Origin: Brevibacterium sp. CCUG 69071
GTDB taxonomy: Bacteria > Actinomycetota > Actinomycetes > Actinomycetales > Brevibacteriaceae
DNA: 64,000 bases
Direction: 5' to 3'
Assembly: GCF_021023135.1 (NCBI RefSeq)
Contig: NZ_PGFV01000001.1
Span: 1 to 64,000, forward strand
The notes beneath the pieces were generated by a model. The model ran no database searches, was not told where the DNA came from, and was given only the letters and a program-made list of their open reading frames with translations. This document shows, in pieces, positions 57,216 to 64,000 of the stretch. Positions within the stretch are counted from its first letter, which is position 1, and every line of letters begins with the position of its first letter. The translations under genes were made by a program, and so were the position numbers.

Positions 57216-60200
57216 ATGGCAGAAGAGAACCCCACCCCGTCGCCTCGGACCTCGGAATCGAGCACTCACCAGCCGCCTCGGCGCAGGAAATCCGGCCGTG
57301 GCAAGCCGCGCCGGAAGACCGGTGCCGCGCACCATCATGAGCGCCGTGCCCGCCTCAAGGCTGCCCGGGAAGCTGGACAGGTCGCGATCACCTACCCGGC
57401 CGAACTGCCGGTCAGCGGGGCGAAGGACGAGATCGCCGCGGCGATCCGGGACAACCAGGTCGTCATCATCGCCGGTGAGACCGGCTCCGGCAAGACCACC
57501 CAGCTGCCCAAGATCTGCCTCGAACTCGGCCTCGGCGTCAACGGGCTGATCGGGCACACCCAGCCTCGGCGGATCGCTGCGCGCACCGTGGCCGAGCGTA
57601 TCGCCGATGAACTCGGCGAGGAGCTGGGATCCACGATCGGCTACCAGGTGCGCTTCACCGCGCAGGTCGCCGACTCCACCCGGGTCAAGGTGATGACCGA
57701 CGGAATCCTGCTCTCCGAACTCTCCCGCGACAAGCTGCTGCGCGACTACGAGGTCATCATTATCGACGAGGCGCACGAACGCAGCCTCAACATCGACTTC
57801 CTCCTCGGCTATCTCAAGGAGGTGCTCGGCAAACGTCCGGACCTCAAGGTCATCATCACCTCGGCGACGATCGACCCCGAGTCCTTCTCCGCCCACTTCG
57901 ACGATGCTCCGATCATCTCCGTCGAGGGCCGAACGTACCCTGTGGAGGTCCGCTACCGTCCGCTCATCGACGAGACCGATGACGACGACGTCGACGGATC
58001 CGGGGAGTCGGGCAGCTACGAGACCGGCGTGGAGGAGCAGACCGAAGGCATCATCTCAGCCGTCGACGAGCTGACCGCCGAAGCACCAGGGGACATCCTC
58101 GTCTTCCTCTCCGGAGAGCGGGAGATCCGCGACACCGCCGATGCGCTCGAGGCCCACCTGCGGAAGAAGCCGAAGCTGGGCAGCTGGGAGGTCGTGCCGC
58201 TCTTCGCCCGACTCTCCGCCGGCGAGCAGCAGAAGGTGTTTCGACCCCACTCGCGCCCGCGCATCGTGCTGGCCACAAACGTCGCCGAAACTTCCCTGAC
58301 GGTGCCCGGCATCAAGTACGTCATCGACGTCGGCACCGCCCGGATCTCCCGGTACTCCAACCGCACCCGAGTCCAGCGTCTGCCGATCGAACGCATCTCC
58401 CGGGCCAGCGCGAACCAACGCAAGGGCCGCTCGGGTCGTACGAGCGAGGGCATCTGCATCCGCCTGTACTCGGAGTCCGACTTCGAGGCCCGGCCCGAGT
58501 TCACCGACCCGGAGATCTTGCGCACCAACCTCGCCAGCGTCATCCTGCAGATGGCGGGCCTCGGCTTCGCCTCCAGCGACCAGGAGATCCTCGAGTTCTC
58601 GTTCCTCACCCCGCCAGAGGCCAAGGCCGTCCGCGACGGGCGGACGATGCTCGCCGAACTCGGGGCGCTGACCAGCGACAAGACCGGCACGATCGCGGTC
58701 ACGGAGATCGGGCGGAAGCTGTCCGTGCTCCCGATCGATCCGCGCCTGGCTCGGATGGTCATCGCCGGCGCCGAGGCGGGATGCGGGGGAGAGGTCACCG
58801 TGATCGTCGCGGCCCTGTCCATCCAGGACCCCCGCGAACGCCCGACCGAGGTGCGGGCGGCCGCCGACGAGAAGCACGCCCGGTTCACCCACCGCGGCAG
58901 CGACTTCCTGTCACTGCTCAACCTGTGGAACTACCTCGAGGAGCAGCAGGCGGCGCTGACGAGTTCGAAGTTCCGTCGCCTCTGCAAGGCCGAGTTCCTC
59001 AACTTCGTGCGGATCCGCGAATGGCAGGACCTCGTCGGTCAGCTGCGGTCGCTGCTCGGCTCCGCCGGCATCCGCGTCGACCGCTCCACTTGGCGCCCCG
59101 AGCGCAGCCAGGAGGCTGCCGGTGATCCCGGGGCCGACGAGGCCACCGGATCGGGCAAGTCCGGGCATGCTGCCTCAGCCGGCGCCGCGGTGGCGGCTCG
59201 GTCCGCAGGCGGTGCGCGGTCGCGCGGTGCTGGGTCTACCGGTGGCGCGTCGACCGGTGCTGGGTCGTCCGGTTCCACGTCGACTGGCGCCAGGCAAACG
59301 GCCACGGGTGCGAGCGGCAAGATCGGATTCGCCGAGCTCAGCGCCGCCAAACGCAGCGCCAAGAAGAACGGCGGCGCCGATGACGGCAAGGGTGCTGCGC
59401 AGGCGGTCGCGAACGTCAAACTCGACCCCCATGCGGCCGCGATCCACCGCGCGCTGCTGGCCGGACTGCTGTCGATGATCGGCTCCCGCTCCGAGCGGCA
59501 GAAGGACTACCAAGGTGCCCGCGGCACCCGCTTCGCCATCTTCCCGGGCTCGGGCCTATTCAAGGTCAAGCCCGACTTCGTCATGGCCGCCGAGCTCGTC
59601 GAAACCTCCCGGCTGTGGGCCCGCACCGTCGCCGCGATCGACCCGGACTGGGTCGTCGAGGCCGCCGGTGACCTCGTGACCCGGCAGCATTCCGACCCGC
59701 ACTGGTCGAAGAAGGCCGGATCGTCGATGGTCTACGAGAAGATCTCGCTCTACGGGGTGACCCTCATCAGCGACCGTCGAGTCGGCTACGGAGCCATCGA
59801 CGCCGAAGCGGCCCGCGACATGTTCATCCGCAAGGGGCTCATCGAGGGCGACTGGAACGAACGCTTCGGCTTCCTCGAGCACAATGCCGAGGTCATCGCG
59901 GAAGCGGAGGATCTCGCTTCCCGCACCCGCAACCGCCGAGTGCTCGACCAGGACGATGCCCTCTTCGAATTCTTCGACGAGCGGATTCCGGCCACAGTCA
60001 CCTCGGCGGCGGACTTCCGGTCGTGGTGGAAAGGACAGAAACGTCGGGACTCGCACCTGCTCGACCTGACCACAGCGGTGCTGCTCAGCGACGACAGCGA
60101 GGAACTGACCGCCTCGGCGGCCTCCGACTTCCCACTGGAATGGGAACTGGCAGACGGCACCCGGGCCAAACTCCGGTACTCCTTCGACCCCGGCAGCACC

Positions 60201-61535
60201 GAAGACGGAGTGACCGTGGAGATCCCCGCCGAGGCGGTGCCGCTGGTCGACCAGGACGAATTCTCCTGGCAGGTGCCCGGCTTGCGGGAGGAACTCGTCG
60301 GTGCCTATATCCGCTCGCTGCCGAAGGGCAAGCGCCGCTACTTCGTGCCCGCTCCCGATGTCGCCCGCGACATCCTGCCCAGCCTCACGCCGTACCGGGG
60401 GAGCCTGCCCGAGGTGCTCGCGGCACATCTGAGCGAGCGTGCCGGTGGGGGAGGCCTCCACGACCTCGTGCCGATCACGGTCGCCGCCGATGATTTCGAC
60501 CGGGACCGGATTCCGCCGCATCTGCGGATCCGCTTCCGGGTCATCGACGGGGGCCGAACCGTGGGCGTCGGCGAGGACCTCGCCAAGGTGACGACGAAGG
60601 CGAAGCCGCAGGTGAAGAAGGCGCGGGCGAAGCAACTCGACTTCTCTCCGCGCACCGGGCTGAGCACGTGGAGCTTCGGCACCCTGCAGAACCCTGACGA
60701 GGCCGAACCGGGCGCGATCCCCGGACTGGCTGATCGCGGCACCCACGTCGATCTCGTGACCTTCGACACGGCGGCCCAGGCCAGGGCCGCGAGCCGGGAG
60801 GGACTCATCACCCTGCTCGGGCTGCAGGCGAACGAGGCGCTGAAATACCTGCGGGACGGGCTGACGACCGAGGAGAAGCTCGTCCTCGCCGGGCACCAGA
60901 AGTTCGCGGACGAACTGCTGCAGGCGTTGCTGAGGGTCGGCATCCGTGGTCTTGTGGCCGAGCACGTGGGGCTCGTCGAAACCACGTGGGTCGGTGATGC
61001 CGAGGCTTTCGCGCAGCTGAGCAGATCCGTTCAGGCGGGGCTGCCCGAGCTGTGCGTCGCGCTGCTGCCGTCCCTGCTCAAGGCGCTGCGGGCGGCGACC
61101 GAACTCGACCGACTGGTGTCGAAGGCCTCGTCGTTGGCGATCCTGTCCAACCTCGCCGATGTGCAGGCTTGGCGTGCCTCTCGGGTGTCCGGACCGGCGG
61201 TGGCGGCGCTGACGCCGCAGCTGCTTCGCGACCTGCCGCGCTGGGTGCAGGCCGAGGTCGTGCGCATCGGCGGAATGCAGGATTCTCCGATCCGGGACAA
61301 GCAGCTCATGGACCGTGTCACCGGCAGTCAGGACGCCGTGGACAAGAAGGTGGCGAATCGGTTCCCGGAGCTTGCGAAGGCCGACTGGTCGCAGATCCTC
61401 GTCGCGCTTCCGAACGATTGGAGTGAGGTGCTCACCATGGTCGAAGAGTTGCGGGTGAGTTTCTACGCGAATTCTGTGGGTACCGCACACCCCGTGTCGG
61501 AGAAGCGCATCGCGAAGGCCCTCGCGCAGCTCTGA
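57216..61535 (+). CDS. hrpA: ATP-dependent RNA helicase HrpA
   Basis: A 1439-residue DEAH-box helicase of the HrpA type, which helps resolve stalled ribosomes in E. coli. Walker A GETGSGKTTQ is near residues 88-97, the DEAH box IIIDEAHERS near 180-189, the SATID motif near 229, and RKGRSGRTSEGI near 406-417. Helicase-associated, OB-fold and DUF3418 C-terminal domains follow. Residues about 628-728 are a low-complexity Gly/Ser/Ala insertion absent from E. coli HrpA. TAAACT 9 nt before the ATG suggests a near-leaderless start. GAAGGG overlaps that short gap. Confidence 0.95.
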   Translation: MAEENPTPSPRTSESSTHQPPRRRKSGRGKPRRKTGAAHHHERRARLKAAREAGQVAITYPAELPVSGAKDEIAAAIRDNQVVIIAGETGSGKTTQLPKICLELGLGVNGLIGHTQPRRIAARTVAERIADELGEELGSTIGYQVRFTAQVADSTRVKVMTDGILLSELSRDKLLRDYEVIIIDEAHERSLNIDFLLGYLKEVLGKRPDLKVIITSATIDPESFSAHFDDAPIISVEGRTYPVEVRYRPLIDETDDDDVDGSGESGSYETGVEEQTEGIISAVDELTAEAPGDILVFLSGEREIRDTADALEAHLRKKPKLGSWEVVPLFARLSAGEQQKVFRPHSRPRIVLATNVAETSLTVPGIKYVIDVGTARISRYSNRTRVQRLPIERISRASANQRKGRSGRTSEGICIRLYSESDFEARPEFTDPEILRTNLASVILQMAGLGFASSDQEILEFSFLTPPEAKAVRDGRTMLAELGALTSDKTGTIAVTEIGRKLSVLPIDPRLARMVIAGAEAGCGGEVTVIVAALSIQDPRERPTEVRAAADEKHARFTHRGSDFLSLLNLWNYLEEQQAALTSSKFRRLCKAEFLNFVRIREWQDLVGQLRSLLGSAGIRVDRSTWRPERSQEAAGDPGADEATGSGKSGHAASAGAAVAARSAGGARSRGAGSTGGASTGAGSSGSTSTGARQTATGASGKIGFAELSAAKRSAKKNGGADDGKGAAQAVANVKLDPHAAAIHRALLAGLLSMIGSRSERQKDYQGARGTRFAIFPGSGLFKVKPDFVMAAELVETSRLWARTVAAIDPDWVVEAAGDLVTRQHSDPHWSKKAGSSMVYEKISLYGVTLISDRRVGYGAIDAEAARDMFIRKGLIEGDWNERFGFLEHNAEVIAEAEDLASRTRNRRVLDQDDALFEFFDERIPATVTSAADFRSWWKGQKRRDSHLLDLTTAVLLSDDSEELTASAASDFPLEWELADGTRAKLRYSFDPGSTEDGVTVEIPAEAVPLVDQDEFSWQVPGLREELVGAYIRSLPKGKRRYFVPAPDVARDILPSLTPYRGSLPEVLAAHLSERAGGGGLHDLVPITVAADDFDRDRIPPHLRIRFRVIDGGRTVGVGEDLAKVTTKAKPQVKKARAKQLDFSPRTGLSTWSFGTLQNPDEAEPGAIPGLADRGTHVDLVTFDTAAQARAASREGLITLLGLQANEALKYLRDGLTTEEKLVLAGHQKFADELLQALLRVGIRGLVAEHVGLVETTWVGDAEAFAQLSRSVQAGLPELCVALLPSLLKALRAATELDRLVSKASSLAILSNLADVQAWRASRVSGPAVAALTPQLLRDLPRWVQAEVVRIGGMQDSPIRDKQLMDRVTGSQDAVDKKVANRFPELAKADWSQILVALPNDWSEVLTMVEELRVSFYANSVGTAHPVSEKRIAKALAQL

Positions 61536-61574
61536 GCGTCGTGGTGGCGTCGCAAGCTCCCGCGCAGCGTCGCT

Positions 61575-61632
61575 ATAACCTACAGCGAGTGACACATCCG
61601 AGCGGTGCTCCCGTAGGGTGTGTCACTCTCGG
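61575..61632 (+). repeat. 58-bp hairpin element, copy 2
   Basis: Same length and orientation as 41881-41938 (46 of 58 identical, no gaps). The upper stem GACACATCC/GGGTGTGTC has changed on both sides relative to copy 1. It lies 39 bp after hrpA and before a convergent gene, like copy 1 after eno. The lower stem is poorer and no T run follows. Confidence 0.8.
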
Positions 61633-61673
61633 GGCGTTACGGCTCAGTAGCGGGGCGTTACGGTTCAGTAGTA
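61631..61673. repeat. 21-bp tandem duplication over a stop codon
   Basis: CGGGGCGTTACGG(C/T)TCAGTAG occurs twice back to back. The second copy contains the stop of the minus-strand gene ending at 61665. Confidence 0.75.
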
Positions 61674-62024
61674 GCCGAAGACGAGCCACCACAGCGGCAT
61701 GATTCCCGCGGCGAGAAGTGCCGCGCCGGCCCACCAGAGGCGCCACTTCCACGTGCGGCGACGGCTGCCGATGAAGAGGAACGCGAGCCAGAAGATCACG
61801 CAGAAGGCACCTGAGAGGCTGAGCAGCACCATTGCGGCAGCCTCCAACCCCGAGGTGCCGATGTCGAAGATGTAGCTGGTCACCTGCGCGATCGAGAGCG
61901 AGAACATGATCGCCAGGGCAAGGCACGGGATCCCGAGCAGTGCGGCGACGATGAGCGGCAGGGCCTTGAGCCACCGTTCCTTCGGTTCGGTACGGCCCGC
62001 GTAATCAACAAATTCCTCAGTCAT
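61665..62024 (-). CDS. Small membrane protein, unknown
   Basis: A 119-residue protein with three hydrophobic helices (residues 20-47, 62-86, 97-116) and an RRRTWKWRLWW turn before the last. No family is recognised. ATG 62024 has TATGCT 8 nt upstream, near the leaderless pattern. Its stop sits in a 21-bp duplication. It is divergent from prfC. Confidence 0.7.
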   Translation of the reverse strand: MTEEFVDYAGRTEPKERWLKALPLIVAALLGIPCLALAIMFSLSIAQVTSYIFDIGTSGLEAAAMVLLSLSGAFCVIFWLAFLFIGSRRRTWKWRLWWAGAALLAAGIMPLWWLVFGYY

Positions 62025-62185
62025 CGCCCACCAGCATAAAGGCGGAATCCGACAGGATGCTGGATGCGTCCGCGGCGTCGTTGCGCCGCCGCGGAGTCGT
62101 CGCAGGCACACGCCGTGTGGCCGTGCACGGTCTCTGTGACTGACCGGACACGCGACCGGAGGCGCGGCCGGGTGGAGAAGGGCGA

Positions 62186-62191
62186 TAGGAT
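62186..62191 (+). promoter_or_regulatory. -10 element of prfC, leaderless
   Basis: TAGGAT stands 6 nt before GTG 62198, identical in sequence and spacing to ndh. Confidence 0.6.
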
Positions 62192-62197
62192 ATTGCG

Positions 62198-63790
62198 GTG
62201 ACTTCCGGCCAGTATTCCGATAAAGACATTCGAACCCAGGCGGCCCGCCGCCGCACGTTCGCCGTCATCTCCCACCCCGACGCGGGTAAGTCGACGACGA
62301 CCGAGGCGCTCGCCCTGCACGCCCGGGCGATCGGCCAGGCGGGAGCCACCCACGGCAAGGCCGGCCGACGCGCCACCGTCTCCGACTGGATGAAGATGGA
62401 GCAGGACCGCGGGATCTCGATCTCCTCGGCCGCCCTGCAGTTCGAATACCGGGACGCGGTGTTCAACCTCGTCGACACCCCCGGCCACGCCGACTTCTCC
62501 GAGGACACCTACCGCGTCCTCTCCGCCGTGGACTGCGCCGTCATGCTCATCGACGCCGCCAAAGGCCTCGAGGCGCAGACGATGAAGCTCTTCGAAGTCT
62601 GTGCCCACCGCAACATCCCGATCATCACCGTCGTCAACAAGTGGGATCGACCGGGCCTCGACGCCCTCGAACTCATGGACGAGGTGCAGGAGCGCACCGG
62701 CCTTCTGCCCACCCCGATCACCTGGCCTGTCGGACAGTCCGGAGACTTCCGCGGTGTGCTCGACCGGATCACCGGCGACTACACGAAGTACACCCGCACC
62801 GACGGCGGGGCGACCATTGCCGGGGAGGAGACCTTCCCCGCAGAGAAGGCCGCCGATCTCGAAGGCGATGCCTGGTCGACGGCCGTCGACGAATCCGAGC
62901 TGCTCGACATGGAAGAGCAGAACCACGACCAGCAGACGTTCCTCGCCGGTAAATCGACCCCGGTGATGTTCGCTTCCGCGGTGCTCAACTTCGGTATCCA
63001 CAAACTCCTCGACATGCTCGTCGACCTCGCCCCGGCCGCAGAAGCCCGCGAGGACAAGAACGGCGAACCGCGCCCCGTCGACGCCCCGTTCTCCGGCTTC
63101 GTGTTCAAGGTCCAGGCCGGCATGGACTCGAATCACCGCGACCGACTCGCCTACATCCGCGTGTGCTCCGGAGTGTTCGAACGCGGCAGCGTGCTCACCC
63201 ACGCCGCCACCGGCAAGCCCTTCGCCACGAAGTACGCCCAGCAGGTCTTCGGCCGCGACCGCGACGTCGTCGACGAGGCCTTCCCAGGTGACGTAGTCGG
63301 TCTCGTCAACGCCTCCGCCCTGCGGGTGGGTGACTCCCTCTATCTTGAAAAGAAAGTCGAATTTCCCGGCATCCCGACCTTCTCTCCCGAACACTTCATG
63401 GTCATCCGCGCCAAGGACTCCTCGAAGTACAAGCAGTTCCGCCGCGGCATCGAACAGCTCGACCACGAAGGTGTCATCCAGGTGCTGCGCTCCGACCTGC
63501 GCGGCGATCAGGCGCCGGTGCTCGGAGCGGTCGGACCGATGCAGTTCGAAGTCGCCGAGGACAGGATGGTCAACGAGTTCAACGCCCCGTGCGCGCTCGA
63601 ACGTCTCAACTTCTCTCTGGCCAGGCGCACCACCCCCGAGTGCGTGTCCACCCTGTCCCGGGAACGCTCCGTCGAGGTCCTCCACCGCTCCGACGGAGAG
63701 CTGCTGGCCCTGTTCTCGGACCGCTGGCGCCTGCACGGAGTGCAGAAGAATCACCCTGATCTCGTGCTCGAGCCGCTCGTCGTCAGCTGA
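62198..63790 (+). CDS. prfC: Peptide chain release factor 3
   Basis: A 530-residue translational GTPase that recycles RF1/RF2 after termination. The G1 P-loop is AVISHPDAGKSTTTE near residues 22-36, and the G2 region ISISSAALQFEYRD near 69-82 follows. G3 is LVDTPGHADFSEDTYR near 89-104, and G4 NKWDRPG near 148-154. Length and the RF3-specific ARTTPECVSTL-like end fit the family (E. coli 529 aa). The GTG start is fixed by the TAGGAT box. It is monocistronic. Confidence 0.95.
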   Translation: MTSGQYSDKDIRTQAARRRTFAVISHPDAGKSTTTEALALHARAIGQAGATHGKAGRRATVSDWMKMEQDRGISISSAALQFEYRDAVFNLVDTPGHADFSEDTYRVLSAVDCAVMLIDAAKGLEAQTMKLFEVCAHRNIPIITVVNKWDRPGLDALELMDEVQERTGLLPTPITWPVGQSGDFRGVLDRITGDYTKYTRTDGGATIAGEETFPAEKAADLEGDAWSTAVDESELLDMEEQNHDQQTFLAGKSTPVMFASAVLNFGIHKLLDMLVDLAPAAEAREDKNGEPRPVDAPFSGFVFKVQAGMDSNHRDRLAYIRVCSGVFERGSVLTHAATGKPFATKYAQQVFGRDRDVVDEAFPGDVVGLVNASALRVGDSLYLEKKVEFPGIPTFSPEHFMVIRAKDSSKYKQFRRGIEQLDHEGVIQVLRSDLRGDQAPVLGAVGPMQFEVAEDRMVNEFNAPCALERLNFSLARRTTPECVSTLSRERSVEVLHRSDGELLALFSDRWRLHGVQKNHPDLVLEPLVVS

Positions 63791-63989
63791 TCGGCCGCAC
63801 CGTGATCCCCTGGGCCGCGGGGTCCGGGCGATCACATGCCTCGCCACTTTGACGAGGAGTTTAAGATGAATAGTCGGGTCTGGTCGAAAACCTGACCCCG
63901 TCAGGAATATCCGAGGTTCGAAACCCCTTGAATCCTCGGGACACTTGGCACTCGGGGAGACCCGAAACAATAAAGGAGAAGTCACAGAC
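63791..63989 (+). promoter_or_regulatory. Leader region of the gene starting at 63990
   Basis: A GATC-rich inverted repeat at about 63802-63835 may end prfC transcription. TTGACG (63849) and TAAGAT (63862-63867) are promoter-like but wrongly spaced for one promoter. GAGGAG then ATG 63866 opens a nine-codon frame (MNSRVWSKT, stop 63893-63895). A CCGAGG/CCTCGG hairpin (about 63911-63938) follows. AAGGAG at 63973 serves the next start. Confidence 0.4.
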
Positions 63990-64000
63990 GTGGGAACGAA
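63990..64000 (+). CDS. Start of next gene, truncated by the window
   Basis: GTG with AAGGAG 11 nt upstream opens a frame beginning MGT. Only eleven bases are visible, so nothing can be said of its product. Confidence 0.5.

Noticed and set aside
62021..63985. A 654-codon minus-strand frame opposite prfC
   Set aside because: Shadow of prfC with no recognisable domain or ribosome site.
63862..63989. Known riboswitch in the leader of the last gene
   Set aside because: I compared by eye with TPP, cobalamin, glycine, SAM and ydaO-type cores and found no matching conserved core. Only an Rfam search could settle it.

Overview
The window is about 64 kb of a high-GC actinobacterial chromosome. The genes are housekeeping genes in conserved actinobacterial order and are almost all complete. 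Gene content and order fit the Micrococcales, and Brevibacterium is my best guess at genus, though no marker here proves it. Three blocks match blocks known from Mycobacterium tuberculosis: pncB-clpS-DUF2017 followed by a metallo-hydrolase, rph and rdgB (compare Rv1330c-Rv1341); perM-purN-purH with pcrA nearby (compare Rv0949-Rv0957); and tRNA-Gln-glmU-prs-rplY-pth-mfd-mazG-eno-divIC-DUF501-ppx (compare Rv1014c-Rv1026). I see no phage, insertion sequence, CRISPR array or large transferred island.

Layout. 1-118 is the 3' part of a 5S rRNA with its terminator. 304-5291 holds a GNAT acetyltransferase, NADP-glutamate dehydrogenase, a flavin reductase, a DUF3039 protein and an SF2 helicase. 5346-9827 holds pncB, divergent clpS, DUF2017, a metallo-beta-lactamase-fold hydrolase, rph and rdgB. 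10015-16785 is a five-gene peptide-type ABC importer plus amidase operon. 16867-23356 holds a Gln/Asn-rich membrane protein, perM, a small membrane protein, purN, purH and DUF3017. 23582-27188 holds a small antitoxin-like protein, pcrA and a membrane protein. 27252-32528 runs tRNA-Gln, glmU, prs, a hydrolase, rplY and pth. 32566-41810 holds a rhomboid protease, an arylsulfotransferase-like lipoprotein, mfd, csbD, mazG, a PtpB-like phosphatase and eno. 41949-46656 holds an AbiEi/DUF559 protein, divIC, DUF501, ppx and a subtilase. 46791-49994 holds ndh, a frameshifted oxidoreductase with a divergent HxlR regulator, an unknown gene and an unusual tRNA. 50086-57188 is transport, polyphosphate and membrane genes. 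57216-64000 holds hrpA, a membrane protein, prfC and the start of the next gene.

Regulation. At least fifteen genes have a TANNNT -10 hexamer 6 or 7 nt before an ATG or GTG start, so they are probably transcribed without a leader. The same rule settles many start codons here. Genes inside operons instead carry Shine-Dalgarno sites or stop/start overlaps. A few genes break the pattern with long leaders (rplY, and the gene that begins after prfC), which makes post-transcriptional control more likely for them.

Most unusual signals: a 58-bp hairpin element present at two distant sites with a compensatory base-pair change; a class I-sized tRNA gene with the rare UAA (Leu) anticodon, together with a TTA codon at codon 3 of gdhA; two perfect DnaA boxes 3 bp apart far from any dnaA gene; back-to-back leaderless promoters only 31 bp apart; and several degenerate tandem repeats, both between genes and inside coding linkers.
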